A DNA stretch of 64,000 nucleotides from Mesorhizobium loti (GTDB taxonomy: Bacteria; Pseudomonadota; Alphaproteobacteria; Rhizobiales; Rhizobiaceae), in assembly GCF_013170705.1 (NCBI RefSeq), contig NZ_CP033334.1:5185501-5249500 (forward strand). The letters are read 5' to 3'. The position numbers and the translations under genes are program-made. Shown piece by piece: positions 17,702-27,400 of this stretch (the stretch's first letter is position 1; each line of letters starts with the position of its first letter). The notes below the pieces were generated by a model that saw only the letters and a list, made by a program, of their open reading frames with translations, was not told where the DNA came from and did not search any database.

Positions 17702-17774
17702 GGCATCCTCCCCTTGGTCTTGTTTCGACTGGATGGCGGAAGTATAGCTCTGGCTGAGAGGTAGCATACAGCTG

Positions 17775-17798
17775 AAACACCTCAAAAACACCTCAAAA
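17775..17798. promoter_or_regulatory. Tandem 11-bp-spaced direct repeats in the dioxygenase/LacI spacer
   Basis: AAACACCTCAAAA occurs twice (17775-17787 and 17786-17798), offset by 11 bp, about one helical turn. It lies just before the LacI-type start. Possible binding site for the divergent regulator or an unrelated activator; LacI operators are usually palindromic, so assignment is uncertain. Confidence 0.35.
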
Positions 17799-17814
17799 TT
17801 GATCGAGGCGGCCG

Positions 17815-18834
17815 ATGGCGCATCCGTTTCTGGTGAAGGACATCGCCCTGCAGGCCGGCGTCAGCATCGCCACGGTCGACCGCGTCCTGCATGGGCGCAG
17901 CGGCGTGCGTCGGCACACAATACGCCGCATAGAGCAGGCGATCCGGGAACTGGAAACGCAACGCTCCCAACTCGGCCTATCGGGCCGCAAGTTCATTCTC
18001 GATCTCGTCATGGAGGCTCCCATGCGCTTCACCGAGGCGGTGCGCGCCGCGCTGGAGGCCGAGATGCCGGGCCTCCATCCGGCGGTGTTCCGCGCGCGCC
18101 ACCACCTGGCCGAAGTGCGCGCGGCAGCGAACACGGTCGCACTGCTCGACGCGATCGCCCGGCGCGGCAGCAACGGGATTTTCCTCAAGGCGCCCGATAT
18201 TCCGGAGATAGCGGCCGCGGTGGACCGGGTCGTCCGGTCGGGAATACCGGTGGTGACGCTGGTCACCGATCTGCCGAACAGCCGGAGGCTGGCCTATGTC
18301 GGCATCGACAACCGCGCCGCCGGCGAAACGGCTGCCTATCTGATCGGCGCATGGCTTGGCGAGCGTCGTGCCGATGTCCTGGTCACCTTGAGCAGCAACC
18401 GATTCCGGGGCGAGGAGGAGCGCGAAATCGGCTTTCGCCGCGCCTTGCGCGAAAACTTCCCCGACCTTGGGATCGTCGACATCAGCGAAGGCCACGGCAT
18501 TGATCGCGCGACGGGCGAATTGGTCCGCACCGCGCTGGCACATCATCCCGATGTTGCGGCCGTGTATTCGATCGGCGGCGGAAACGCCTCAATCGTGCAG
18601 GCATTCGCCGAGATGAAGCGGCCCTGCCTTGTGTTCATCGGCCACGATCTCGACGCCGACAATATCGACTTGCTGCGAGGCCGGCACATCTCGGCCGTGC
18701 TGCATCACGATCTCAGGCAAGACATGCGTTCGGCCTGCATCCACATCATGCGGGCACAGGGCGCGTTGCCGAGATCGGTCGCGCCAGGCGCGTCCAACAT
18801 CCAGATCATCACGCCGTTCAACATGCCGGCCTGA
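17815..18834 (+). CDS. LacI family transcriptional regulator
   Basis: A 339-residue regulator. The N-terminal LacI helix-turn-helix reads VKDIALQAGVSIATVDRVLHGRSGV (about residues 7-31) followed by a hinge. The rest is a periplasmic-binding-protein-like sensor (about 60-335) with YVGIDNRAAGETAAYLIG and FIGHDLDADN, typical of the sugar-binding RbsB-type fold. It is divergent from the PhyH-type dioxygenase and convergent with the flavoprotein gene, and probably controls the dioxygenase. The inducer is unknown. Confidence 0.93.
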   Translation: MAHPFLVKDIALQAGVSIATVDRVLHGRSGVRRHTIRRIEQAIRELETQRSQLGLSGRKFILDLVMEAPMRFTEAVRAALEAEMPGLHPAVFRARHHLAEVRAAANTVALLDAIARRGSNGIFLKAPDIPEIAAAVDRVVRSGIPVVTLVTDLPNSRRLAYVGIDNRAAGETAAYLIGAWLGERRADVLVTLSSNRFRGEEEREIGFRRALRENFPDLGIVDISEGHGIDRATGELVRTALAHHPDVAAVYSIGGGNASIVQAFAEMKRPCLVFIGHDLDADNIDLLRGRHISAVLHHDLRQDMRSACIHIMRAQGALPRSVAPGASNIQIITPFNMPA

Positions 18835-18846
18835 GCCGACGGTGCA

Positions 18847-20892
18847 TCAGATCCGCAGGCCGAACCTGATCCCGTCGTAGATGGCGGCATGGATGTTTCG
18901 CGAGGCGACCGCGTCACCGATGCGGAACAGCACGAAGCCCGCCCCTGGATTACGCGCAGGAAAAATGTCGCCGCCGCCGACCAGACGTTCGTAGTCGACC
19001 GCCCCGCCATTCTTCGACAGCGGCTTCAGGCTGAGATAGAGATCGTCGAGCGGCGCCGCGCCGTGCTCGACCACCACCTGGTCGACCCTGCGCTCCCCGC
19101 GCCAGCCGTCGGCAAAGTCCGATGCGAGTTCCGCGACCAGTTGGTTGCCCTCGCGGCGCACCGAGCGCAGGCGCGTGTTGATGGTGATCGTGACGCCCTT
19201 TTCCTGGAAGGCGCGCATATAAGGCACGTGGTTCATGCCGCCCATTTCAGGAGCGAAGAAACGCTCCGGCGAAACCAGTTCCAGCCTCGCGCCGCTGTTG
19301 GCGATCAACTCGGCCGCGCCCATGCCTTGATGGCCGCCATTGTCGTCATAGATGAGCACGTTCTCGGCCGGCTTGACGCTGCCGGCCATGATGTCCCAGC
19401 TCGAAGTGACGAGAGTGTCGCCCGCTGTCAGCGGCGGGTTTTGCGGCAGGCCGCCGGTGGCCACGACGACCACATCGGGCGCCAGCGCCAGGACGTCATC
19501 CTGCTCCGCCCAGGTGTCGTACCGGATTTCGACGCCGAGCCGGTCGAGTTCGGCCAGCCGCCAGTCGATGATGCCGATCAGTTCCTTGCGGCGCGGGTTC
19601 TGCGTCGCCAGACGCACCTGGCCGCCGGCCTGGCTCGAAGCTTCAAGCACCGTCACCTGGTGGCCGCGCTCGGCCGCGACACGTGCCGCCTCCAGTCCGC
19701 CGGCCCCGGCGCCGACGACAACGACCTTTCTTCTCGGCCCTTCGGTCTTGACGATGATGTGCGGAATCTCGGCCTCGCGGCCGGTCGCCGCATTGTGCAC
19801 GCACAGCGCCTCGCCGCCTTCATAGATGCGGTCGAGACAATAGGTGGCGCCGACGCAGGGACGAATCTCGTGCTCGCGGCCCTCCATCACCTTCCTGATG
19901 ATGTGCGGATCGGCGATGTGCGCACGGGTCATGCCGACCATGTCGAGCTTGCCGGTGGCGATCGCATGGCGGGCGGTGGCGACATCGGAAATGCGCGCCG
20001 CGTGGAAGGTCGGGAACTTTGTCGCCGCCCTCACCTCGCCGGCGAAATCGAGATGCGGCGAAGACCGCATGCCGGCCACCGGAATGACCTTGGTCAATGC
20101 CGCGTCGCTTTCGATCGAGCCGCGGATGATGTTGAGGAAATCGACCTTGCCGGAGCCGGCGAGCCGCCTGGCGATCTCGACCCCCTCTTCCTTCGACAGG
20201 CCCTTCTCGAAATCCTCGTCGGCGACCATGCGGATGCCGACGACGAATTTTTCGCCGACCGCCGCGCGCACCGCATCCAGCACCATGTTGGTGAAGCGCA
20301 GCCGGTTGTCGAGCGAGCCGCCATACTCGTCGTCGCGATGATTGGTGGCCGGCGACCAGAAGCCATCCATAAGATGGCCGTAGGACTCGAACTCGATGCC
20401 GTCGAGGCCGGCGGCCTGGCAGCGTTGCGCGGCCGATGCATAGTCGGCGACAATGCGTTCGATGTCCCAGTCCTCGATGGTCTTGGGAAAGGCGCGATGC
20501 GCCGGCTCGCGCACCGGCGAAGCCGAGAGCACCGGCAGCCAGTCGGCCTTGTTCCAGCCGGTGCGGCGGCCAAGATGGGTGATCTGGATCATCACCTTGC
20601 AGTCATGCTCGTGGCAGGCGTCGGCGAGCTCGGCCAGCCACGGCACGATGCGGTCGTCATAGACATGCAAATTGCCGAAGGCGGCCGGGCTGTCGCGCGA
20701 GACGATCGCCGAGCCCGCGGTCATCGTCAGCGCCATGCCGCCCCTGGCCTTTTCGGCATGGTAGAGCCGGTAGCGTTGTTTCGGCATGCCGTCCTCGGAA
20801 TAGGCCGGCTCATGGCTGGTCGACATCACCCGGTTCTTCAGCGTCAGATGCTTGAGCTGGTAGGGTTGGAGAAGCGGGTCGCTGGTGGTCAT
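18847..20892 (-). CDS. NADH:flavin oxidoreductase, DgcA/N-methylproline demethylase-like
   Basis: A 681-residue fusion with the architecture of trimethylamine dehydrogenase/2,4-dienoyl-CoA reductase: an Old-Yellow-Enzyme barrel binding FMN (about 1-340), a 4Fe-4S region, and a FAD/NAD(P) domain (about 385-680, [17 protein letters not shown]). In the iron-sulfur region ([20 protein letters not shown]) the position usually occupied by the second cysteine is Ala. Sequence resembles rhizobial proteins annotated as N-methylproline demethylase (stachydrine pathway) or DgcA of dimethylglycine catabolism; this is recall, not a search. The substrate is probably a secondary or tertiary N-methyl amine. 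Confidence 0.88.
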   Translation of the reverse strand: MTTSDPLLQPYQLKHLTLKNRVMSTSHEPAYSEDGMPKQRYRLYHAEKARGGMALTMTAGSAIVSRDSPAAFGNLHVYDDRIVPWLAELADACHEHDCKVMIQITHLGRRTGWNKADWLPVLSASPVREPAHRAFPKTIEDWDIERIVADYASAAQRCQAAGLDGIEFESYGHLMDGFWSPATNHRDDEYGGSLDNRLRFTNMVLDAVRAAVGEKFVVGIRMVADEDFEKGLSKEEGVEIARRLAGSGKVDFLNIIRGSIESDAALTKVIPVAGMRSSPHLDFAGEVRAATKFPTFHAARISDVATARHAIATGKLDMVGMTRAHIADPHIIRKVMEGREHEIRPCVGATYCLDRIYEGGEALCVHNAATGREAEIPHIIVKTEGPRRKVVVVGAGAGGLEAARVAAERGHQVTVLEASSQAGGQVRLATQNPRRKELIGIIDWRLAELDRLGVEIRYDTWAEQDDVLALAPDVVVVATGGLPQNPPLTAGDTLVTSSWDIMAGSVKPAENVLIYDDNGGHQGMGAAELIANSGARLELVSPERFFAPEMGGMNHVPYMRAFQEKGVTITINTRLRSVRREGNQLVAELASDFADGWRGERRVDQVVVEHGAAPLDDLYLSLKPLSKNGGAVDYERLVGGGDIFPARNPGAGFVLFRIGDAVASRNIHAAIYDGIRFGLRI

Positions 20893-20952
20893 CGTCTTCC
20901 TGCCGTTTCAAATTGCGTTGGAGCGACATTTGCTGCTCCAGTTCCTATTTTA

Positions 20953-21000
20953 AGCATCGGATTTATCCGAAAACCGCTGCGCACTCTTCGGTCCGATGCT
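20953..21000. repeat. Rhizobial intergenic hairpin element upstream of queF
   Basis: AGCATCGGA (20953-20961) pairs with TCCGATGCT (20992-21000) around an inner CCGAAAACCG/CACTCTTCGG-type segment. The core (ATCCGAAAACCGCT then GCACTCTTCGG) matches a widely dispersed rhizobial intergenic repeat that also appears elsewhere in this window. It lies 33 bp before queF; it may be a repeat insertion, not a riboswitch. Confidence 0.55.
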
Positions 21001-21033
21001 AAGAAGCGGCGAAAATCGAAAGAGATCCCGCCC

Positions 21034-21495
21034 ATGATCGATACCAAGACCCTTACCCAGCTCGGCGCCCACGTCGAGACGCCACAGAGCCCTGAACAGG
21101 CGGTCCTGGAGACCGTGCCGTTTTCGCGCGGCGACGGTCCGCCGGCGATCGTGCGTTTCACCTGCCCGGAATTCACCTCGCTGTGCCCGGTGACCGGCCA
21201 GCCGGATTTCGCCCATATCGTCATCGACTACGCACCCGATGCGGCTCTGGTGGAATCGAAGTCTCTGAAGCTGTTCATGACCTCGTTTCGCAACCATGGC
21301 GCCTTCCATGAAGACTGTACCGTCATGATCGGCCGTCGCATCGTGGCGGCCACAAAGCCACTGTGGTTGCGCATAGGCGGCTACTGGTATCCGCGCGGCG
21401 GCATACCCATCGACGTTTTCTGGCAGACCGGCGCGCCACCCGATGGCGCCTGGCTGCCGGACACTGGAGTGGCCCCCTACCGCGGGCGCGGCTAG
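21034..21495 (+). CDS. queF: 7-Cyano-7-deazaguanine reductase (preQ0 reductase)
   Basis: The enzyme reduces preQ0 to preQ1 with NADPH in queuosine synthesis. It is a 153-residue unimodular QueF: the thioimide-forming cysteine is in [16 protein letters not shown] (about residue 51) and the QueF motif follows with ESKSLKLF (about 73-80). The start at 21034 is preceded by GAAAGAGAT; the same frame stays open far upstream only as a shadow of the opposite gene. It stands alone; no other que gene is nearby. Confidence 0.96.
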   Translation: MIDTKTLTQLGAHVETPQSPEQAVLETVPFSRGDGPPAIVRFTCPEFTSLCPVTGQPDFAHIVIDYAPDAALVESKSLKLFMTSFRNHGAFHEDCTVMIGRRIVAATKPLWLRIGGYWYPRGGIPIDVFWQTGAPPDGAWLPDTGVAPYRGRG

Positions 21496-21503
21496 TCCAG
21501 CCA

Positions 21504-22112
21504 TCATTCGCACTGATATTGGCTGAGCGCCCATTCGCCCGTCACCGACAGCAGGTCCGATATCTTCCAGTCGCCGCCGACCTTCTTGAACTTCCACTCC
21601 AGCCGGTGCTGATGGCCTTCGACGACGAAGGCGACCACCACCTTGGCTTGGTCGCCATTCACGGCCTCGATGCTCTTCAGGCTCTTGTCGATTGCGAGCT
21701 TGTCGTAGTCGGCATTGTCGAGCGCCATGTTGGGGTCCAGGCATTCGCCCTGCCCCGAAGCCCGCAGCGCATCGCTCTTGTCGAGCACTGTCTTGGCCGG
21801 ATCGACAAAATTCTTGCGCTGGGTCGGATCGAGCTCCAGCCCGGGATGGTCGTAGAACGGCTTGACCACCGCCGTCGGCGAGCCCGGCAACACGGGCGCG
21901 GCCGGCTCGGACGGCGGCCATGCCAGCGGTGGCGTTGCCGGCTCCACCGCGTTGCCGGGTGGGTTTGCAGGCGGTGCATCGCCACCGCCCGGCGTGGCCT
22001 GCGCCGGGGCGTTTGCCGGCGGGGCACCGAACAGTCCCTGGCCAACAGCCTCGCTCAAACCCGCCGCCAGCAGGCACATTGCCGACAGAGCCAAGAATAC
22101 GCGACGGGCCAT
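21504..22112 (-). CDS. Secreted protein of unknown function, twin A
   Basis: A 202-residue protein with a signal peptide (about residues 1-24) and a proline/alanine-rich linker (about 28-78), then a globular domain (about 80-202) with the motif WKFKKVGGDWKISDLLSVTGEW and two cysteines (in GECLDP and the terminal YQCE). The globular domain is clearly paralogous to that of the adjacent gene ending 22117, and the layout recalls DUF3828-type NTF2-like domains. It is probably periplasmic. No function is assigned. Confidence 0.85.
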   Translation of the reverse strand: MARRVFLALSAMCLLAAGLSEAVGQGLFGAPPANAPAQATPGGGDAPPANPPGNAVEPATPPLAWPPSEPAAPVLPGSPTAVVKPFYDHPGLELDPTQRKNFVDPAKTVLDKSDALRASGQGECLDPNMALDNADYDKLAIDKSLKSIEAVNGDQAKVVVAFVVEGHQHRLEWKFKKVGGDWKISDLLSVTGEWALSQYQCE

Positions 22113-22116
22113 CGCA

Positions 22117-22596
22117 TCACTCCGGATCTTGACCCGCCATGCATTCGAGCTGGCTCAGCGTCCAATCGTTGGTCTTCGAGGCAATGTCCGAGACCTTCCA
22201 CTTTCCGCCGACCTTCTTCAGCGACCAGTTCATTTCGCGTTTTGAATCGTCTCCGTCCGAAAAAAGGCTGAAGCTCGCCACCACTTGTGCCGTATCGCCG
22301 TCCACCGTCTCGGACAGTTTCAAGGTCTTGGAGACGGTCTTCTGATCGAAATCCTGCGCATCCAGGCCAGGATCGAAGTCGATACATGCGACCTGGTCGG
22401 GATTTTTCTTGGTCGCCTGGTCGTTGAGATCGAACAATTTCGTCACCGGCTCGGTGAAGCGGTCCCGGTACTGTGCGTCGGCCTCGAATCTCACCGCCGG
22501 GACATAGAAGAACTTCACGGCGTCGGACGCCGGCCCCGCCAGAGCGGCCGCTGGCAAGGCTGTCGTAAGGGCGGCAAGAAGCACTGTCCGTCTCAT
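22117..22596 (-). CDS. Secreted protein of unknown function, twin B
   Basis: A 159-residue protein with a signal peptide (about residues 1-20, ending ALA-G) and one globular domain with NWSLKKVGGKWKVSDIASKTNDW, closely similar to the domain of the next gene. It lacks the proline-rich linker. The two cysteines (in VACIDFDP and LSQLEC) are in the same places as in the twin, suggesting a conserved disulfide. The two genes are separated by only 4 bp and are a tandem duplication. Role unknown. Confidence 0.87.
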   Translation of the reverse strand: MRRTVLLAALTTALPAAALAGPASDAVKFFYVPAVRFEADAQYRDRFTEPVTKLFDLNDQATKKNPDQVACIDFDPGLDAQDFDQKTVSKTLKLSETVDGDTAQVVASFSLFSDGDDSKREMNWSLKKVGGKWKVSDIASKTNDWTLSQLECMAGQDPE

Positions 22597-22693
22597 GCAG
22601 AATCTCCGGCTTTTGATGGCTTGAAGCTACCAATACCACGCATCCTGCATATCGGCTTTTTTGCGGCTCATGAAGTCCCTGCCCGGCCTCCTT

Positions 22694-24343
22694 TCAGCCG
22701 GCGAGCCAGACGTTCTGGAGATCCATTTCGAAGGTCTGGTGGACCCCGTAATTCCTGACCTTCTTGTTGGTGTGGCTGAAGAGCTTCTGCCAGAACGGCT
22801 GAATGATGACGCCCGAATCCTGCAGGATCTGCTCGACGTCCTTCATCACTTCCTTGCGCTTGGCCACGTCGATCAGCGAAAGCGCCTGTTTGAGCTTGGC
22901 GTCGAAGTCGGGATTGGAATAGGCGGATTCATTCCACGCCTCGCCGGTGCGATATCCAAGCGCCAGCACCTGAACGCCGAGCGGGCGCATGTACCAGATG
23001 GTCATCGAATAGGGATACTTCGTCCAGTCGTTCCAGAAGGTCGACCCCGGCAGCACCGTGCGCTTCACCTTGATGCCGGCGTCGCGCAGCTGACCGGCGA
23101 TCGCGTCGCCGGTGTTCTTCTGCCAATCGTCCTCGATGGTGATCAGCTCGTGCTCGAAGTCGGCCTGGCCGGCTTCCGCCATCAGCTTCTTGGCGCCGGC
23201 GGCGTCGCGCTCCTTCTTCGGCAGGGCATAATATTCGGGATGGATCGGGCTGACATGGTGGTTCTCGCCGACCGTGCCGCGCCCATTGTAGCCGAGTTGC
23301 AGTACGGCGTTGTTGTCGACGGCCATCTGCAGTGCGTTGCGCACCCGCTTGTCGTCATAGGGTTTATGGGTGACGTTGGTGCGGGCAACGAGTGTCGTCG
23401 CCGTCGCGACCTCGGATTTCTGCAGGCCCATCTTGTCGAGAATGTCGATGAAGTCGGCGGGCGATTCGAAATTGAGGTCGATCTCGCCGGAGTCGAACGC
23501 GTTGACCGTGGCGTTGAAATCGGTGCCGTAGTCGATGAACTCGACGCCGTCGAGCGGCGCCTCGCCGCCCCACCATTTGCCGTTCTCGCGGCGCTTCACC
23601 ACCGCCTTCTGGCCAACATCGTAGGAGACCAGTTCGAATGGTCCCGTGCCGACCGGCTTCTTGATCGGATCGGCGCCGTCGGCGTCGAAGTTGCGGTGCA
23701 CGACAAGCGCGGGATAGTCGGTGAAGTTCGGGATCAGCGAGATGTCGGGTTCGCTGAGCTTCAGCTTGACCGTGCTGTCATCGACCTTGGTGATCGCGCC
23801 ATCCCTCGCCTTTCCGGTTTTTGCGTCGATCAGCGCGCCGACACGGGCGGCCATCGAATTGCCGGCGACGCCTTTTTCACACCAGCGCGTCAGGTTGTGA
23901 ACTACGTCGTCGGCGTTGAAAGCATCGCCATTGTTCCAGGTGATGCCCTTGCGCACATGCAGGACGTATTCGGTTGCGTCGTCGTTGATGTCCCAGCTTT
24001 CAAGCAGCACCGGCTCGAAGGTGAACTGTCTGGTATAGCGCACCAGCGGCTCCAGCCAGCTGCGCGAGATATTGGCAAGCTCCACCCAGTCATAGGTGCG
24101 CGGATCCTTTTGCGCCTTGACCGACATCGAGACGTGCAGCGTGCCGCCCTTCTTTGGCTCCTCGGCCAGAGCCTGCTGCGGGGCGGCGAGACCGATCATG
24201 CCATAGGCCAAAGCCGTCGATGCGCCAAAGGCGCTTGCCAGGGCCAGGAACTCACGCCGGTCCATGCCGCCCGCGCGCGCGTCTTCCGCCATCGCCTCGA
24301 TAGCGCTAGGGACACGATCGCCATTGCTTCTGAAGAATGCCAT
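22694..24343 (-). CDS. ABC transporter substrate-binding protein, family 5 (peptide/opine type)
   Basis: A 549-residue periplasmic binding protein with a twin-arginine export signal ([16 protein letters not shown], about residues 27-42, followed by a hydrophobic stretch and AEEPKKGG at the mature start). The SBP_bac_5 fold is shown by [34 protein letters not shown] and [11 protein letters not shown]. It binds peptides, opines or betaine-like solutes. No permease or ATPase genes flank it, so it must use a transporter encoded elsewhere. It is 43 bp downstream of the MttB-family gene and is probably co-transcribed with it. Confidence 0.92.
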   Translation of the reverse strand: MAFFRSNGDRVPSAIEAMAEDARAGGMDRREFLALASAFGASTALAYGMIGLAAPQQALAEEPKKGGTLHVSMSVKAQKDPRTYDWVELANISRSWLEPLVRYTRQFTFEPVLLESWDINDDATEYVLHVRKGITWNNGDAFNADDVVHNLTRWCEKGVAGNSMAARVGALIDAKTGKARDGAITKVDDSTVKLKLSEPDISLIPNFTDYPALVVHRNFDADGADPIKKPVGTGPFELVSYDVGQKAVVKRRENGKWWGGEAPLDGVEFIDYGTDFNATVNAFDSGEIDLNFESPADFIDILDKMGLQKSEVATATTLVARTNVTHKPYDDKRVRNALQMAVDNNAVLQLGYNGRGTVGENHHVSPIHPEYYALPKKERDAAGAKKLMAEAGQADFEHELITIEDDWQKNTGDAIAGQLRDAGIKVKRTVLPGSTFWNDWTKYPYSMTIWYMRPLGVQVLALGYRTGEAWNESAYSNPDFDAKLKQALSLIDVAKRKEVMKDVEQILQDSGVIIQPFWQKLFSHTNKKVRNYGVHQTFEMDLQNVWLAG

Positions 24344-24386
24344 TTCTCTCTCCCATTGGTTCCGTCGGGTCGTTGCCCGTTCTTTC

Positions 24387-25937
24387 TCAACTGACGGTAT
24401 CCGGCAGCTTCTCCTCGCGCCGCGCGATCAAATCCCTGAGACCCTCGGCGATCCCCTCGTCCAGCTTCGGCTCCTCATAATCGGCCAGCATGTTGCGCGC
24501 TTTCTCACGGCCGCGCGTGTCGTGATCCTTCGCCCCTTCGGCATTCCATTGCTCATAGGAATTGAAGTCCATGATCGAGGGCATGAAGAAGGCGGACTCG
24601 AAGTGTTCGAGCGTGTGCTGGGTGCCGAGGAAATGGCCTTGCGGCCCGACCTCGCGGATCGCCGCCATCGCTTCCTTGAAATCGTCGAAGGAGAGCCCGC
24701 CCGCGTATTTGTACCAGCCGACAAGCTGCTCGCAGTCCGTCGCGAATTTCGAGTAGCCGCAGGTCAGGCCGGCTTCCAGCCATCCGGCGGAATGCCAGAT
24801 ATAGTTGGCGCCGGCGAGGATGGCGGCATGCATCAGCATGTTCGATTCGTAGCCAGCCTGGGCGTCGTTCAGCTTCGAGCCGACATGGAAACCAGACGTG
24901 CGCCATGGCAGCCGGTATTTCCGCGCCAAGGCACCCATCAGGTACATCATCTGGGCGGCCTCCGGCGTGCCGCCCATCGGCGCGCCGGTCTTCATATCGA
25001 CCGTGACCATGAACTGGCCGTAGATCTGCGGCGAGCCTGGGCGGATGAGCTGGGTCAGCGCCACGCCGGCAAGCGCCTCGGCGTTGACCTGCGCCACCGC
25101 GCCGACGGCGGAAGCCGAGGTCGAGGCGCCGCACAGCGCGAAAGGCGCCAGGATCAGCGGCTGATTGTGGCTCGCGTAGACCCGCATGGCATCGATCATG
25201 GTGGCGTCCCATACCAGTGGCGAATTGCAGTTGGTGATCGCCACCAGCACAGGGTTGTCGCGTACGAACTCCTCGCCGAAGACGATGCCAGCCATCGCCA
25301 TCGTGTCCTCGGCGCGCTCTTTCGACGTCACTATGCCCATGAACGGCTTGTCGGAATGCTTCAGGGCCGAGTGGATGATGTGTAGATGCCGTTTCGGCAC
25401 CGCAATCTCCATCGGCTCGCAGATGACCGAGCTCGAGGAATGCAGCGCCGGCGCCATGTAGGCCATTTTGTGGAAATTGTTGAGGTCGGCGAGCGTGCCG
25501 TAGCGCCTGACATTGTCGAGGTCGCGGACGTAGGGCGCGCCATACATCGGCACGAAAATCGAGTTCTTGCCGCCGACGCGCACCGTGCGCTCGGGGTTGC
25601 GCGCATGGAGCGTGAACTCCAATGGAACCTTCGAGACGAGCTCCATCAGCAGCGCGCGGTCGATGCGGACACGCGTGTCCCTGACATCGGCGCCGGCCGC
25701 CTTCCAGAGTTCGATCGCGCCGTCGTCGCGGAATTCGCAGCCCACCTCCTCGAGGATCTTGAGCGATTCCTCGTGGATCAGTTCCACCGCCTCGTCAGGC
25801 ACGATCTCATAGGCGGGGATCTTGCGCACCAAGGTCGGAAAGGAAGCGATCGGCGCGCTTCTTAGCGCCTTGCGGCCAAGACGGCCACCGCCGCGGCGGT
25901 GGGTCTGTTCGGTCAATTCGACGGCCGGTGCGTTCAT
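24387..25937 (-). CDS. Trimethylamine methyltransferase (MttB) family protein, non-pyrrolysine
   Basis: A 516-residue member of the MttB superfamily. Recognisable segments are [24 protein letters not shown] near the N terminus, the central [22 protein letters not shown] and [18 protein letters not shown], and the C-terminal [17 protein letters not shown]. The reading frame has no internal amber codon, so it is the pyrrolysine-lacking type, which is known to demethylate quaternary amines such as glycine betaine or proline betaine to a corrinoid protein. No corrinoid protein gene is adjacent. It is divergent from a LysR-type regulator. Confidence 0.9.
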   Translation of the reverse strand: MNAPAVELTEQTHRRGGGRLGRKALRSAPIASFPTLVRKIPAYEIVPDEAVELIHEESLKILEEVGCEFRDDGAIELWKAAGADVRDTRVRIDRALLMELVSKVPLEFTLHARNPERTVRVGGKNSIFVPMYGAPYVRDLDNVRRYGTLADLNNFHKMAYMAPALHSSSSVICEPMEIAVPKRHLHIIHSALKHSDKPFMGIVTSKERAEDTMAMAGIVFGEEFVRDNPVLVAITNCNSPLVWDATMIDAMRVYASHNQPLILAPFALCGASTSASAVGAVAQVNAEALAGVALTQLIRPGSPQIYGQFMVTVDMKTGAPMGGTPEAAQMMYLMGALARKYRLPWRTSGFHVGSKLNDAQAGYESNMLMHAAILAGANYIWHSAGWLEAGLTCGYSKFATDCEQLVGWYKYAGGLSFDDFKEAMAAIREVGPQGHFLGTQHTLEHFESAFFMPSIMDFNSYEQWNAEGAKDHDTRGREKARNMLADYEEPKLDEGIAEGLRDLIARREEKLPDTVS

Positions 25938-26026
25938 GGAGCCTCCTTCTTCCCGCCATACACGTTAGCGACCCGAAATATGGCTGTGACGCTGGAAAAT
26001 CCTGATCTTCTGTATAAGCTGTGCTT

Positions 26027-26929
26027 ATGCGAAGCCTGCGCCACCTCCTGCCCTCCGCCGGCAGCCTGATCGTCTTCGAGGCAGCCGGCCGGCTGTCGAG
26101 CTTCACCGCCGCCGGGCGCGAGCTCGGCATGACGCAGGCAGCCGTCTCCTATGCCGTGCGCGGGCTGGAAGAGCAGCTCGGCGCCAAGCTGTTCCAGCGT
26201 CGTCATCGGCAGGTCAGCCTGACCGAAGCCGGCGAACGCTTCCACGCCGATGTCTCGCTGGGCCTGTCGCACATCCGCAAGTCGGCCGAGGATCTGCGCC
26301 TGCAGGCGACCGGCGGCCATGTGACGCTCGCCGCATCAACCGCTTTCGGCTCCTTCTGGATGATGCCGCGCCTGCAGCAGTTCCGCGACGAATTGCCGGG
26401 CATCGATCTGCGCATCCAGACCGCCGACCGCGACCTCAACATCATCGCCGAGGGCATCCCGCTCGGCGTGCGCGGAGGCGTGCCCGGACAATGGCCGGAC
26501 TATCATTCGATGCCACTCTCAGACGAGGAGATCTTTCCGGTCGCGGGGCCCAATTATCTCGCCAAGTTCGGCCTGCCCAGGACCGTCGCGGAACTGGCCG
26601 CGCACCGGCTCATCCATCTTGAGGAACCCTATCGCGAGGCCCCCAACTGGGACGAATGGTTCGCATCCGCCGGAACCAGCCTGCGCAATGCTGAACGCGG
26701 ACTGCGCATCAATGACTATGCCCTCGTGATCCAGGCGGTCATGGAAGGGCAAGGCATCGCGCTCGGCTGGCGGCATCTCGTCGAGCGGCTCGTGGCATCC
26801 GGCCTGCTGGTGCCGGTCACCGAGCATGTGATGAGGACCGGCATCGCTTTCTACGTCATCTGGCCGAAAAACCGCGACCTCAGCGAGAATGCCCGCAAGG
26901 TAAGGGATTGGCTGGTGGCGCAGGCGTGA
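26027..26929 (+). CDS. LysR family transcriptional regulator, GcvA-like
   Basis: A 300-residue LysR protein. The helix-turn-helix covers about residues 10-65 (FTAAGRELGMTQAAVSYAVRGLEEQLG), followed by a substrate-binding domain typical of the GcvA branch (ASTAFGSFWMMPRLQQF). The ATG at 26027 was preferred to a GTG at 26021. It is divergent from the MttB-family gene, 89 bp away, and probably activates the methyltransferase and binding-protein genes in response to a quaternary amine (inference). Confidence 0.92.
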   Translation: MRSLRHLLPSAGSLIVFEAAGRLSSFTAAGRELGMTQAAVSYAVRGLEEQLGAKLFQRRHRQVSLTEAGERFHADVSLGLSHIRKSAEDLRLQATGGHVTLAASTAFGSFWMMPRLQQFRDELPGIDLRIQTADRDLNIIAEGIPLGVRGGVPGQWPDYHSMPLSDEEIFPVAGPNYLAKFGLPRTVAELAAHRLIHLEEPYREAPNWDEWFASAGTSLRNAERGLRINDYALVIQAVMEGQGIALGWRHLVERLVASGLLVPVTEHVMRTGIAFYVIWPKNRDLSENARKVRDWLVAQA

Positions 26930-26933
26930 GTTC

Positions 26934-26964
26934 AATGCAATCCGGCGCGTGGCCGGATTGCATT
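26934..26964. terminator. Bidirectional terminator-like hairpin
   Basis: A perfect 13-bp inverted repeat (26934-26946 and 26952-26964, 5-nt loop) sits between the convergent LysR and monooxygenase genes. The arms begin with AA and end with TT, giving short A/T flanks on both strands, so it may terminate both transcripts. Confidence 0.65.
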
Positions 26965-26979
26965 CGCAGGCTGGAACGA

Positions 26980-27288
26980 TCAGACCGAACCGTCATTCTT
27001 GAGGCCCAGCACATCCACCTTGTCGATGGTCGGCGGGCCAGCGAACAGTGTTTCGGCATTGGCCATCAGCGCCTTTGCAATCTCGCCAGTGAGATGGGCC
27101 TGCCGCCCTGCCTCGTCATGAAAGGCATCGAACACGCCGAAGACGCTTGGCGAAAGCTGCAAGGCAAACCAGATCGGTGTTCCTGCTTCCCGATTGGCCA
27201 GCTGCAGTCCGGTTTTGAGGAACGCGGCGACATCCTTCTCCTTGCCCGGCTTGGCTTCGAAGCGTGCGAACAATGCGAGCTTGATCAT
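26980..27288 (-). CDS. Antibiotic biosynthesis monooxygenase (ABM)/quinol monooxygenase family protein
   Basis: A 102-residue dimeric alpha-beta-barrel protein starting MIKLALFARFEAKPGKEKDV with the typical central WFALQLSPSVFGVFDAFHDEAGRQAH. Relatives such as YgiN act on quinols; many have no assigned substrate. The start at 27288 is preceded by AGGAG at 27294-27298. It is divergent from the GlxA/AraC-type regulator, which probably controls it. Confidence 0.88.
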   Translation of the reverse strand: MIKLALFARFEAKPGKEKDVAAFLKTGLQLANREAGTPIWFALQLSPSVFGVFDAFHDEAGRQAHLTGEIAKALMANAETLFAGPPTIDKVDVLGLKNDGSV

Positions 27289-27400
27289 TTGTCTTCTCCT
27301 CGTCGTTTGTGCGGCCGGAGGCGGCCGTCGCAAACAACAGTTGCAGCATCGAGCCCCAAAGCGTATTGGCAAAAATGACATCTTTGATACCATTATCGCC

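Noticed and set aside
18889..21033. An open plus-strand frame of more than 2 kb running into queF
   Set aside because: It is antisense to the flavoprotein gene, its translation has no recognisable domain, and queF has its own start with a binding site at 21034.
22661..24394. A 577-codon plus-strand frame opposite the binding-protein gene
   Set aside because: It is antisense to a well-supported SBP with a Tat signal, and looks like a shadow.
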